From: Roseiarcus sp963774195
GTDB lineage: Bacteria > Pseudomonadota > Alphaproteobacteria > Rhizobiales > Beijerinckiaceae
NCBI GenBank assembly: GCA_963774195.1
Contig: CAVZDY010000004.1
Coordinates: 434,001 to 498,000 of the forward strand
Direction of reading: 5' to 3'
DNA: 64,000 nucleotides
Shown: piece by piece, positions 46,152 to 54,907 of the stretch
How the letters are laid out: every line of letters begins with the position of its first letter
Numbering within the stretch: position 1 is the first letter of the stretch
Program-made: the position numbers and the translations under genes
The notes under the pieces: model-generated
Databases searched by the model: none
Told to the model about the DNA's origin: nothing
The model's input: the letters and a program-made list of their open reading frames with translations, nothing else

Positions 46152-47816
46152 GTGAGCAAGCGCATCGATTTTCAGACCGATCCGTCCCGCTATCGCCACT
46201 GGCGCGTCGCCTACGACGGCGCCGTCGCAACCATCTTCATGGACGTCGACGAGAACGGCGGACTGTTCGAGGGCTATCAGCTCAAGCTGAATTCCTACGA
46301 TCTCGGCGTCGACATCGAGCTTGCCGACATCGTGCAGCGCATGCGCTTCGAGCATCCCGAAGTCGGCGCGGTGGTGCTGCGCTCCGGCAAGGATCGCGTC
46401 TTCTGCGCCGGCGCCAACATCCGCATGCTGGGCGGCGCGACGCATGCGCACAAGGTGAACTTCTGCAAGTTCACCAACGAAACGCGCAACGCGCTCGAAG
46501 CGGCGGGCGCGGAATCGGGCCAGCGTTACCTCTGCGCAGTGAAGGGCGCCTGCGCAGGCGGCGGCTACGAGATTGCGCTCGCCTGCGACCACATCATTCT
46601 CACCGACGACGGATCGAGTTCGGTCGCGCTGCCGGAAGTGCCGCTGCTCGCCGTGCTGCCAGGCACCGGCGGGCTTACGCGCGTCACCGACAAGCGCAAG
46701 GTGCGGCGCGATCTCGCCGACGTGTTCTGCTCGACCGAAGAAGGCGTCAAGGGACGGCGCGCTCAGGAATGGCGCCTCGTCGACGAGGTCGTCGCTAATT
46801 CGAAATTCGAGGATGCCGTCGCCACTCGCGCACACGAATTTGCGGCGCGCGCCAATCCGGCGCAGAGCGGCGAAGGCGTTGCACTTCCCCCGCTGCAGCG
46901 CGCGTTCGGCGAGGACGGCTCGGTGCGCTATTCGCTCGTCGAGGCGCAAATCGACCGCGGCAAACGCATCGCGACGATCACGCTCGCCGGACCCGAGCGT
47001 GACGCGCCGGCGTCGCTCGCCGAATTGCGCGCGCAAGGCGCGGCGACCTGGATGCTACGGCTCGCGCGCGAGCTCGACGACGCGATTCTGCATTTGCGCT
47101 TCAACGAACCGACCATCGGCGTGATCGTCCTCAAGACGCAGGGCGAAGCGTCGAAAGTCCTCGCGCACGAAAAGCTCGTCGCCGATCAGGCGGAGAACGA
47201 CTGGTTTGCACGCGAGATCGAGCTCTATTGGAAGCGCGTCCTCAAGCGCGTCGAACTCACCTCGCGCTCGCTGATCGCGCTGGTTGAAAACGGCTCTTGC
47301 TTCGCCGGCTGCCTCGCCGAGATCCTCTTCGCCTGCGATCGCACGTACATGATGCAGGGCGAGTTCGAGGGCGACAATCGCGCCGCCGCCGCGATCACCC
47401 TGAGCGGCGCTAATTTCGGCCCCCATCCAATGTCGAACGGTCTGACGCGCCTCGCCACGCGCTTTCTCGGCGAGCCCGCCAAGGTCGAGGAAGCCGCGGC
47501 TCTCCAAGGGCAAGCGCTCGAAGCGGCCGAGGCGAGCAAGCTCGGCCTCGTCACCTACGCTTACGACGAAGTCGATTGGGACGACGAAGTGCGCATCGTC
47601 CTCGAGGAGCGCGCGAGCTTCTCGCCCGACGCATTGACCGCCATGGAGGCGAACCTGCGCTTCGCCGGCCCCGAGACGATGGAGACGCGCATCTTCGGCC
47701 GTCTCACCGCCTGGCAGAATTGGATTTTCCAGCGGCCCAACGCCGTTGGCGAGAACGGCGCGCTAAAGCGCTACGGCACCGGAACGCGCGGCGACTTCGA
47801 CATGGGAAGGGTGTGA
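46152..47816 (+). CDS. boxC: 2,3-epoxybenzoyl-CoA (dihydrodiol) lyase BoxC
   Basis: BoxC is a crotonase-family enzyme that opens the epoxidised ring of benzoyl-CoA by hydrolytic C-C cleavage, releasing formate. The 554-residue protein has the enlarged two-part crotonase layout: RVFCAGANIRMLGGATHAHK for the oxyanion hole, GACAGGGYEIALACDHIILT, PLLAVLPGTGGLTRV, and a second, partial crotonase repeat (ENGSCFAGCLAEILFACDRT). It ends FQRPNAVGENGALKRYGTGT, typical of BoxC. I chose the GTG at 46152 preceded by GGGGAGG; the upstream frame is promoter sequence. boxB follows after 129 bp of family A repeat. Confidence 0.95.
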   Translation: MSKRIDFQTDPSRYRHWRVAYDGAVATIFMDVDENGGLFEGYQLKLNSYDLGVDIELADIVQRMRFEHPEVGAVVLRSGKDRVFCAGANIRMLGGATHAHKVNFCKFTNETRNALEAAGAESGQRYLCAVKGACAGGGYEIALACDHIILTDDGSSSVALPEVPLLAVLPGTGGLTRVTDKRKVRRDLADVFCSTEEGVKGRRAQEWRLVDEVVANSKFEDAVATRAHEFAARANPAQSGEGVALPPLQRAFGEDGSVRYSLVEAQIDRGKRIATITLAGPERDAPASLAELRAQGAATWMLRLARELDDAILHLRFNEPTIGVIVLKTQGEASKVLAHEKLVADQAENDWFAREIELYWKRVLKRVELTSRSLIALVENGSCFAGCLAEILFACDRTYMMQGEFEGDNRAAAAITLSGANFGPHPMSNGLTRLATRFLGEPAKVEEAAALQGQALEAAEASKLGLVTYAYDEVDWDDEVRIVLEERASFSPDALTAMEANLRFAGPETMETRIFGRLTAWQNWIFQRPNAVGENGALKRYGTGTRGDFDMGRV

Positions 47817-47817
47817 G

Positions 47818-47927
47818 CCCCCTCTCCCGCTTTTTGCGGGAGAGGGCTGGGGTGAGGGTCTTGGGGCGCGACCGACCCTCATCCGGCCCTTCGGGCCACC
47901 TTCTCCCGCACGCAGGAGAAGGAGACG
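47818..47927. repeat. Dispersed repeat family A between boxC and boxB
   Basis: The gap has CCCTCTCCCGC/GCGGGAGAGGG with a TTTTT loop, then GGGGTGAGGGTC, GACCCTCATCCGGCCC, TTCGGGCCACCTTCTCCC and GCACGCAGGAGAAGG. The two outer hairpins can pair with each other as well. It splits the box operon and might set the boxC:boxB ratio. Confidence 0.85.
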
Positions 47928-47945
47928 AACTTTGGAGTTTCAACG

Positions 47946-49397
47946 ATGAGCGAACTTCTCAACGTCAGCTACGACACGTTGATCCCCAACAATGTCGGGC
48001 TATCCTCAGACCGGCGCGTGCTGAAGGCGCTCGAGAAATGGCACCCCGGCTACATCAATTGGTGGAATGACCTGATCCCGGAGAAATTCCAGCGCAGCAT
48101 GGTCTATCTGCGCACCGCGGTCAGCGTCGATCCCAAGGGCTGGGCGAAGTTCGACTATGTCAGGATGCCGGAATATCGCTGGGGCGTGCTGCTCGCGCCG
48201 CAGGTCGAGGACCGCCGCATTCCGTGCGGCGAGCGTGCCGGCGAGGCCGCCTGGCAGGAAGTGCCGGGCGAATATCGCGCCATGCTGCGCCGCCTGATCG
48301 TCATCCAGGGCGACACCGAGCCGGCTTCCGTCGAGCAGCAGCGCTTCCTCGGCGAGACTGCCCCTTCGCTGTACGACTTGCGCAACCTCTTCCAGGTCAA
48401 TGTCGAGGAAGGACGCCATCTCTGGGCGATGGTCTATCTGCTGCACAAATATTTCGGCGCCGACGGCCGCGAGGAGGCCGACGATCTGTTGCGCCGCAGT
48501 TCCGGCTCGGAGGAGGCCCCGCGTATGCTCGGCGCCTTCAACGAGCAGACGCCGGACTGGCTCTCCTTCTTCATGTTCACCTACTTCACTGACCGTGACG
48601 GCAAGATGCAGCTCGAAAGCCTTGCGCAATCGGGCTTCGATCCGCTGTCGCGCACCTGCCGCTTCATGCTGACCGAAGAAGCGCACCACATGTTCGTCGG
48701 CGAAACCGGGGTCGGGCGCGCGATCCAGCGCACTTGCGAGGCGATGCGGCAGGCGGGCATCGAAGACCCCTACGAAATCGAGCGGGTGCGCGCGCTCGGC
48801 GTGATCGATCTGCCGACGATGCAGAAGAAGCTCAATCTGCACTACACGCTGTCGCTCGACCTGTTCGGCCAGGAGGTCTCGACCAACGCCGCCAACGCCT
48901 TCAACGCCGGCATCAAAGGCCGCTTCATGGAGCACCGCCTTCAGGACGATCACAAGCTCGTCGGCGCGACCTATCCGGTGGTCCAGTTCGTCGACGGCGA
49001 GATCAAACTCGTCGACGCGCCGGCGCTCACCGCGATCAACATGCGCCTGCGCGACGACTATACCCGCGACGCGGACGGCGGCGTCGGGCGCTGGAACAAG
49101 ATCATCGAAAACACCGGCGTCAAATTCCAGCTCAAGCTGCCGCACGAGGGCTTCAACCGCAAGATCGGCGTTTTCGCCGGCAAGCCCATCGACCCGCAGG
49201 GGCGGCTCATTGCTTCCGAGGAGTGGGAGGCAAAGGTCGGCGAATGGTTGCCCAACAAGGCGGATGGCGACTTCATCCAATCGCTGATGAAGCCCTGCCG
49301 CGAGCCGGGCAAATTCGCCTCGTGGATCGCTCCGCCCAAGGTCGGCATCGACAACAAGCCGGGCGACTTCGAATACGTGAAACTTCACATGGCGTGA
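47946..49397 (+). CDS. boxB: Benzoyl-CoA 2,3-epoxidase oxygenase subunit BoxB
   Basis: BoxB is a class I diiron protein that epoxidises benzoyl-CoA with O2, using electrons from BoxA. The 483-residue protein has the expected ligand pattern: E125 (GDTEPAS), E155 and H158 (VNVEEGRHLW), D216, and E245/H248 (LTEEAHHMF), each offset by a constant amount from residues reported for Azoarcus BoxB, as I recall them. The surrounding MLGAFNEQTPDWLSFFMFTY is strongly conserved. It starts 11 bp upstream of boxA's end-to-start gap and is co-directional with boxC. Presence of an intact diiron site suggests that the box pathway is, or was recently, active. Confidence 0.96.
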   Translation: MSELLNVSYDTLIPNNVGLSSDRRVLKALEKWHPGYINWWNDLIPEKFQRSMVYLRTAVSVDPKGWAKFDYVRMPEYRWGVLLAPQVEDRRIPCGERAGEAAWQEVPGEYRAMLRRLIVIQGDTEPASVEQQRFLGETAPSLYDLRNLFQVNVEEGRHLWAMVYLLHKYFGADGREEADDLLRRSSGSEEAPRMLGAFNEQTPDWLSFFMFTYFTDRDGKMQLESLAQSGFDPLSRTCRFMLTEEAHHMFVGETGVGRAIQRTCEAMRQAGIEDPYEIERVRALGVIDLPTMQKKLNLHYTLSLDLFGQEVSTNAANAFNAGIKGRFMEHRLQDDHKLVGATYPVVQFVDGEIKLVDAPALTAINMRLRDDYTRDADGGVGRWNKIIENTGVKFQLKLPHEGFNRKIGVFAGKPIDPQGRLIASEEWEAKVGEWLPNKADGDFIQSLMKPCREPGKFASWIAPPKVGIDNKPGDFEYVKLHMA

Positions 49398-49408
49398 GCA
49401 GCTTGAAC

Positions 49409-50602
49409 ATGACGAAGCCCGTCAAGCAGCACCTGATCAATCCCGAGATCTGTATCCGCTGCTACACCTGCGAATCGATGTGTCCAGCGGGCGCGATCGA
49501 GCACGACGGCGTCAACGTCGTCGTCGACGCCTCGAAGTGCAACTTCTGCCTGGATTGCATCGCCCCCTGCCCGACCGGCTCGATCGACGAATGGCGCGTG
49601 GTCGAGACGCCCTATTCGCTCGAAGAGCAATTCGCATGGCGCGAATTGCCGCAGCAGCAGGTCTATGACGACGCTTCGGGCGACGACGACGCGGGCGAGG
49701 CGCTCGACCCCGAAATCGCGCGCGTCCTCGCCGAGGCGCATGGCGGCGCAGGCGGGCGCTCGCGCGCGCCGCATTCGGCCAGCAAGCCGACGATCAATCT
49801 CTATACGCTCGGCCGGCCGGCCGAAGCGACGGTGCAAGGCAACTACCGCCTCACCGCTTCGAGCGCCGACAACGACGTGCGCCACATCATTCTCGATCTC
49901 GGCGGCCAGCCCTTCCCCGTTCTCGAAGGCCAGAGCGTCGGGGTGATCCCGCCTGGCGTCGACGCCGAGGGCAAGCCGCATCTGCCGCGGCTCTATTCCG
50001 TCTCGAGCCCGCGCGACGGCGAGCGGCCCAATTTCAACAACCTCTCGCTGACGGTGAAGCGCGAAGCGATCGGCGTCTGCTCGAACTACCTCTGCGACCT
50101 CGAAAGGGGCGCGAAGGTGCGCCTCACCGGGCCGTTCGGCGCGACCTTCCTGATGCCGAACGATCCCAAGGCGCGTCTCCTGATGATCTGCACCGGGACT
50201 GGCTCCGCGCCGTTCCGCGCCTTCACCATGCGCCGCCAGCGCAACGGCGCCGAGGAAGCCGCCGCCATGACGCTCGTCTTCGGGGCGCGATCGCCTGATG
50301 AACTGCCTTATTTCGGGCCGCTCGCCAAAGTGCCTGATACGCTGTTGAAGAAGCACCTCGTTTTCAGCCGCCTCGAGAACGCCCCGAAACGCTACGTCCA
50401 GGACAAATTGCTGGAAGAGCGCGAGGCGGTCGGCGAGCTCCTGGCTGATCCCAACGCCCATATCTACGTCTGCGGCCTGCGTGCGATGGAGCAAGGCGTC
50501 GAAGCGGCGCTCGCCGGCGTCAGCGAGAGCCGCGGCCTGCAGTGGGTCGCCCTGCGCGACGCGATGCGCGAAGAGGGTCGCTACCACGTCGAAACCTATT
50601 GA
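49409..50602 (+). CDS. boxA: Benzoyl-CoA epoxidase reductase subunit BoxA
   Basis: BoxA transfers electrons from NADPH to BoxB. The 397-residue protein has an N-terminal ferredoxin part with two [4Fe-4S] motifs (CIRCYTCESMCPAG and CNFCLDCIAPCPTG), an Ala/Asp-rich linker, and a ferredoxin-NADP reductase-like part (LPRLYSVSSPRDGERPNFNN for FAD, ICTGTGSAPFRAFTMRRQRN for NADP, C-terminal YHVETY). ATG 49409 is chosen 12 bp after the boxB stop; a TTG at 49403 is possible. The much longer frame from 48734 lies within boxB and is not coding. Confidence 0.95.
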   Translation: MTKPVKQHLINPEICIRCYTCESMCPAGAIEHDGVNVVVDASKCNFCLDCIAPCPTGSIDEWRVVETPYSLEEQFAWRELPQQQVYDDASGDDDAGEALDPEIARVLAEAHGGAGGRSRAPHSASKPTINLYTLGRPAEATVQGNYRLTASSADNDVRHIILDLGGQPFPVLEGQSVGVIPPGVDAEGKPHLPRLYSVSSPRDGERPNFNNLSLTVKREAIGVCSNYLCDLERGAKVRLTGPFGATFLMPNDPKARLLMICTGTGSAPFRAFTMRRQRNGAEEAAAMTLVFGARSPDELPYFGPLAKVPDTLLKKHLVFSRLENAPKRYVQDKLLEEREAVGELLADPNAHIYVCGLRAMEQGVEAALAGVSESRGLQWVALRDAMREEGRYHVETY

Positions 50603-50658
50603 TGCGCAAGGCGAGGGCCGGAACTATAGTGCAGGTTGCTCTTCGCGCGCTGACCGGT

Positions 50659-50786
50659 CCCTTCTCCCCGCTCGCGGGGAGAAGGTTAGGATGAGGGGCT
50701 TGGGGGTGAGCCGCTGCCGGCGGCCAATCCCCAGGCCCCTCACCCCAGCCCTCTCCCCGCGAGCGGGGAGAGGGGGAAAGCGCGTC
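50659..50786. repeat. Dispersed repeat family A between boxA and boxR
   Basis: CTTCTCCCCGC/GCGGGGAGAAG and CTCTCCCCGC/GCGGGGAGAG hairpins flank an inner GAGGGGCTTGGGGGTGAGCC / CCCCAGGCCCCTCACCCC inverted segment, so the whole block can fold as one long stem. It fills most of the 239-bp gap between boxA and boxR. Confidence 0.85.
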
Positions 50787-50841
50787 GCACTCAAAGCGGC
50801 ATTGGGAGCTGCTCCCAGCCCATGCTCTAAAGGTCCGCGTC

Positions 50842-51759
50842 GTGAATGAGATCACCAATTTCCGCGGCGATGTCGTCGACGAAGGCGCCGGGCCGGAGCG
50901 CTCCGAAGCGGTCGACGCCTTCATCGCCGCCGTCGGCGAGCGCGTCCGCAAGGCGCGCCAACGCAAAGGCATCGCGCGGCGGGTGCTGTCGGACCTCTCC
51001 GGCGTCTCGCAGCGCTACCTCGCCCAGCTCGAAAACGGCGAGGGCAATATCTCCATCGGCCTCCTCTTCAAGGTCGCGCAAGCGCTCGACCATCGCGTCG
51101 AATGGCTCGTCGGCGAGGACGATCCCTGGGGTTCGGAGATCGCGAAAATCGCCGACCTCTATCGCAGCGCCTCCAGCGAGAAGCGCCAGAAAGCGATGGC
51201 GATCCTCGAGCCGGGCGATTGGGAGCGGCTGCGCCGCCGCCGCATCTGTCTCATCGGCCTGCGCGGCGCCGGCAAATCGACCCTCGGCAAACGGCTCGGC
51301 CAGGATTTGGGACTGCCCTTCGTCGAGCTCAATCGCGACATCGAAGAGCAGAGCGGCATGCCGGTCACCGACGTCATGGCGCTCTATGGTCAGGAGGGCT
51401 ACCGGCGTCTCGAACGCCAGGCGTTGGAGCGCGTCGTCGCGACGACCGACAGCGTGGTGCTCGCGGTCGCCGGCGGCATCGTGTCGGAGCCCGAGACCTT
51501 CGCTTTTCTGCTGCGCTGCTTCCATACCATCTGGCTGAAGGCGCCGCCGGAAGTGCACATGAAGCGGGTGATCGAGCAGGGCGACGAGCGGCCGATGGCC
51601 GGCAACCCCAAGGCGATGGAAGAGCTGAAATCCATCCTCACCAGCCGGGAGGCGCTCTACGCCAAGGCCGAGGCCGTCGTCGACACCGCCGGCCGCACGC
51701 CGGACGAAAGCGCGCGCGATCTCATCGAAGCGGTGCGCAAGCTGGCGATCAAGATCTGA
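50842..51759 (+). CDS. boxR: BoxR/BzdR-type regulator (HTH plus shikimate kinase-like)
   Basis: The 305-residue protein fuses an XRE-type helix-turn-helix (residues about 29-90: ARRVLSDLSGVSQRYLAQLE) to a shikimate-kinase-like domain (residues about 133-305) with P-loop GLRGAGKST at 139-147. This layout is that of BzdR/BoxR, which repress benzoate genes and bind benzoyl-CoA through the kinase-like domain. The N-terminal DVMALYGQEGYRRLERQ and AVAGGIVSEPETF segments show shikimate-kinase descent. The start is a GTG at 50842. It probably controls the two TGCA-rich promoters at 43377 and 46073. Confidence 0.94.
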   Translation: MNEITNFRGDVVDEGAGPERSEAVDAFIAAVGERVRKARQRKGIARRVLSDLSGVSQRYLAQLENGEGNISIGLLFKVAQALDHRVEWLVGEDDPWGSEIAKIADLYRSASSEKRQKAMAILEPGDWERLRRRRICLIGLRGAGKSTLGKRLGQDLGLPFVELNRDIEEQSGMPVTDVMALYGQEGYRRLERQALERVVATTDSVVLAVAGGIVSEPETFAFLLRCFHTIWLKAPPEVHMKRVIEQGDERPMAGNPKAMEELKSILTSREALYAKAEAVVDTAGRTPDESARDLIEAVRKLAIKI

Positions 51760-51796
51760 CGCTGGGTTCTCGCGCCGTAATCACGAAGGAAATCGC

Positions 51797-52309
51797 ATGC
51801 CCGCGTATGTCGCCCTGCTGCGCGCCGTGAATGTCGGCGGAACGGGCAAGCTGCCGATGTCCGAGTTGAAGGCGATGTGCGTTGCCGAGGGCTTCGGCAA
51901 GGTTCAGACCTATATCGCCAGCGGCAACATCGTCTTCTCAGCCGACCAGTCCGAACCGGACGTCAGGGCTGCGCTGGAGAAGCGCCTGACAGCCTATGCC
52001 GGCAAGCCAGTCGGCGTCATCGTGCGCACGGCGAAAGAGATGGACGAGGTTCTCAGCGCCAATCCCTTTCCCGACGCCCCGCCCAACTGGACCGTCGCCA
52101 TTTTCTTGGGCGCCCCGCCGCCCGTTGACGCGCTCGACGTGCTGTCGGGTAGGACGGACGAAGAGGTCCGCCTGGGCAAGCGAGAAATTTATGTCGCCTA
52201 CGGCGCGGGCATGGGCCGCTCGAAGCTCAAGATTCCCGCGGCCGCGAATGGGACGGCTCGGAACATCAACACCATCGCGAAACTCGCCGAACTCGCTGCC
52301 TCGACGTGA
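51797..52309 (+). CDS. DUF1697 protein
   Basis: The 170-residue protein is a DUF1697 member: YVALLRAVNVGGTGKLPMSE then LKAMCVAEGFGKVQTYIASG NIVF and the C-terminal RSKLKIPAAANGTARNINTI. The fold is ferredoxin-like; no function is known. It lies between boxR and the thiolase, a position where a pathway gene such as boxD might be expected, but nothing links it to benzoate chemically. RBS AAGGAAA precedes the ATG at 51797. Confidence 0.88.
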   Translation: MPAYVALLRAVNVGGTGKLPMSELKAMCVAEGFGKVQTYIASGNIVFSADQSEPDVRAALEKRLTAYAGKPVGVIVRTAKEMDEVLSANPFPDAPPNWTVAIFLGAPPPVDALDVLSGRTDEEVRLGKREIYVAYGAGMGRSKLKIPAAANGTARNINTIAKLAELAAST

Positions 52310-52498
52310 AGCGGCCAACCTCACATTGGGCCAGTAGAGTCCGCCCGCCCAGCGCCGCATATTGCTGCCCCGCTTGGATTCGGTCTATGCAAGGGCCGAC
52401 AGTGGAGCCGCGCTCGATCAATCGGGTTCGGGGCGGCGGTTCATGACGGTCGGCCCCCGCATCGCCGACTCGCCCGCCACGAAAGGATCGGCGTCGAA

Positions 52499-53699
52499 AT
52501 GAGCGAAGTCTTCATCTGCGATTACGTGCGCACCCCGATCGGCCGCTTCGCGGGCGCGCTTTCCAGCGTCCGCGCCGACGACCTCGCGGCGCTGCCGATT
52601 CGCGAACTCGCGCGCCGTCACGGCGATCTCGCCAGCCGGATCGACGAAGTCTATCTCGGCTCTGCCAATCAAGCGGGCGAGGACAATCGCGACGTGGCGC
52701 GCATGGCGACGCTGCTCGCCGGCCTGCCCGACACGACGCCGGGGGTCACGCTCAACCGCCTCTGCGCCTCCGGTATGGACGCGGTCGGCGCCGCCTCGCG
52801 CGCCATCAAGGCGGGCGAGATCGCGATCGCCATCGCGGGCGGCGTCGAATTCGATGACGCGCGCCCCGCTGGTGATGGGCAAGGCCGAGACCGCCTTCCA
52901 ACGTTCGGCCGACGTCCACGACACCACGATCGGCTGGCGCTTCATCAATCCGCTGATGAAGAAGCAGTACGGCGTCGATTCGATGCCCGAGACGGCGCAG
53001 AACGTCGCCGACGACTATCAGGTCTCGCGCGCCGACCAGGACGCTTTCGCGCTGCGCTCGCAGCAGCGCGCCGCCGCCGCGCAGGCTCGCGGCGTCTTCG
53101 GCGAGGAGATCATTCCGGTCGAGATCAAGGACCGCAAGGGCGCCGTCACGTCGTTCGCCAAGGACGAGCATCCGCGCGACACGACGCTGGAGGCGCTCGC
53201 CAAGCTCAGGCCGATCGTGCGTCCGGACGGCAGCGTGACGGCGGGCAACGCGTCGGGCGTCAACGACGGCGCGGCGGCGCTGCTGCTCGCTTCGGCGCGC
53301 GCGGTCGAGGCGCACGGCCTGAAGCCGATCGCGCGGGTCCTCGGCCTCGCCTCGGCCGGCGTCGCGCCGCGCGTCATGGGCGTTGGCCCGATTCCGGCAG
53401 TCAAGAAGCTCTGCGAACGGCTCGGCCTTGCTGTCTCCGCGTTCGACGTGATCGAGCTCAACGAAGCCTTCGCCTCGCAAGCGCTCGCCGTTCTGCGCGG
53501 CATCGGCGTCGCCGACGACGCCGAACACGTGAACCCCAATGGCGGCGCCATCGCGCTCGGTCATCCGCTCGGCATGTCCGGCGCGCGCATCACCGGCGCT
53601 GCGGCGCTCGAACTGAAGCGCCGCGGCGGCCGCTACGCCCTCGCCACCATGTGCGTCGGCGTTGGCCAGGGCGTCGCGATCGCCATCGAACGGGTGTGA
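52499..53699 (+). CDS. 3-oxoadipyl-CoA-type thiolase (frameshifted)
   Basis: This acetyl-CoA C-acyltransferase probably splits 3-oxoadipyl-CoA to succinyl-CoA and acetyl-CoA, the last step of the box route. The N-terminal part has the acyl-accepting Cys in LNRLCASGMDAVGAA; the C-terminal part has NEAFASQALAVLR, GGAIALGHPLGMSGARI and the final Cys in TMCVGVGQG. The frame breaks at the TT pair 52850-52851: removing one T restores VESMTRAPLVMGKAE, and the length 1201 is 3n+1. Read as two halves, the second frame runs from 52854 to 53699. The catalytic set is complete across the break. A pcaF-like name is suitable if repaired. Confidence 0.85.
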
Positions 53700-53703
53700 T
53701 GGA

Positions 53704-53771
53704 TCCCTTCTCCCCGCATAGCCCGTCGAAAGACGGGCGTTCTGACGAACACCCTATGCGGGGAGAGGGAG
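53704..53771. repeat. Long composite hairpin after the thiolase
   Basis: CCCTTCTCCCCGCATAG and CTATGCGGGGAGAGGG form an outer stem; GCCCGTCGAAAGACGGGC is an inner hairpin. It sits between convergent genes (thiolase stop 53699, methyltransferase stop 53776) and is a likely bidirectional stop; its outer arms belong to family A. Confidence 0.8.
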
Positions 53772-53775
53772 CGTC

Positions 53776-54810
53776 CTACGCCCACGGGACGGGCGCCATC
53801 CGGTAGTGGCTGACGCCCCACTCGCGGCCTCCCGCATGGCCGAACCAGCCGGCGATCATCAGGAAAAAGAGCCGCCAGCGGCGGCGCCAGAGTTCCGCCT
53901 CGCCGCCGTAGACCTGCAGCAAAATCTCGTCGATCCGGCCCCGGTTGCTGTCGAAGTCGGCCAGCCAGTCGAGCGCGGTGCGCCGATAGTCCGCGCCTGA
54001 CCAGCGCCATTCCGCCTCCACTTCGAAGAGATCGGCGAAGCGGCGCGCCAACGCATGCGAGGGCATCAGACCGCCGGCGAGGAAGTGCTGCGCCAACCAG
54101 CCCACCGGATGATTCTCGTCGAAGCGGTGGCAGCACGATTGGTGGGCGAAGACATGCAGGAAAAGCCGCCCGTCCGGCTCGAGCCAATCCCGCGCACGCG
54201 CAAGAAGGGCTCGCCAATTCGCAACGTGGCCGAAGGTTTCGACCGAGACGATGCGGTCGAAGCGATCAGCCGTCGCGAACACATTCATATCCGCGACGAT
54301 CGCCAGGAGATTGGGCAGAACGCGCTCGCGCGCTTTCGCCTCGACGTACCTGCGCTGCGCTTGCGAGCGCGTCACGCAAACGACCGTCGCTTGTGGCAAC
54401 TGGCCGGCGACGTGCAGCGCGAGAGAACCCCAGCCGCCGTCGAGCTCGAGAATCCGCTGCCCATCCGCCAGAGCGGCGTGCTCGATTGTTTCGTTCAAAG
54501 CCAGGATCTCGGCTTCGGCGAGGCTCGTGGTCGAGGCGGGATAGCGGCAACAGGAATATTTGCGGTGCGGGCCGAGGATGAGGTCGAAGAACTCGGGCGG
54601 CAGTTCCTCGTGCAGAACCTTGGCCGCGCCATCGAGCGCCTCGATGGGAAAGCGCGCCATCTCCGCGATGAATTCGACTTCCGATGCTGCGGGCAGGCGC
54701 GCCAGGCGCCGCACATCCGATCGGGCAAGCCGCTCGATCACGGCCACCATAAGCACGTCAGGCAGGGAGGTGCGCTCGGCCATCCGCATGACGCTCGACA
54801 AAACCTGCAT
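53776..54810 (-). CDS. CFA-synthase-like SAM methyltransferase
   Basis: The 344-residue protein resembles the cyclopropane-fatty-acid synthase superfamily, more precisely the short coclaurine N-methyltransferase-like branch: HRKYSCCRYPASTTSLAEAE, motif I ILELDGGWGSLALHVAGQLP, VVCVTRSQAQRRYVEAKA, IVSVETFGHVANWRALLARA, and LFLHVFAHQSCCHRFDEN. The bicarbonate-binding Cys/His/Glu/Tyr set of CFA synthases is partly kept (E in SVETFGH). ATG 54810 follows AAGGG. It lies 97 bp after the SorC gene on the same strand; a functional tie to the aco genes is not evident. Confidence 0.85.
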   Translation of the reverse strand: MQVLSSVMRMAERTSLPDVLMVAVIERLARSDVRRLARLPAASEVEFIAEMARFPIEALDGAAKVLHEELPPEFFDLILGPHRKYSCCRYPASTTSLAEAEILALNETIEHAALADGQRILELDGGWGSLALHVAGQLPQATVVCVTRSQAQRRYVEAKARERVLPNLLAIVADMNVFATADRFDRIVSVETFGHVANWRALLARARDWLEPDGRLFLHVFAHQSCCHRFDENHPVGWLAQHFLAGGLMPSHALARRFADLFEVEAEWRWSGADYRRTALDWLADFDSNRGRIDEILLQVYGGEAELWRRRWRLFFLMIAGWFGHAGGREWGVSHYRMAPVPWA

Positions 54811-54907
54811 CAGCGCCCTTCTGGATGACGCGGCCCCAACGCCTTGCAGGCGAGCGCCCGCGCTCGCTCTCCCACTCGCTCTAAACGCTGATGGATGAGG
54901 TTTAGTT

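Noticed and set aside
48734..50602. A 622-codon frame suggesting a long BoxA
   Set aside because: The first 225 codons are an antiregister reading of boxB; the ferredoxin domain of BoxA begins right after ATG 49409.
51797..52309. DUF1697 gene as a missing box pathway enzyme
   Set aside because: The fold has no resemblance to aldehyde dehydrogenases or hydratases, so position alone does not support such a role.
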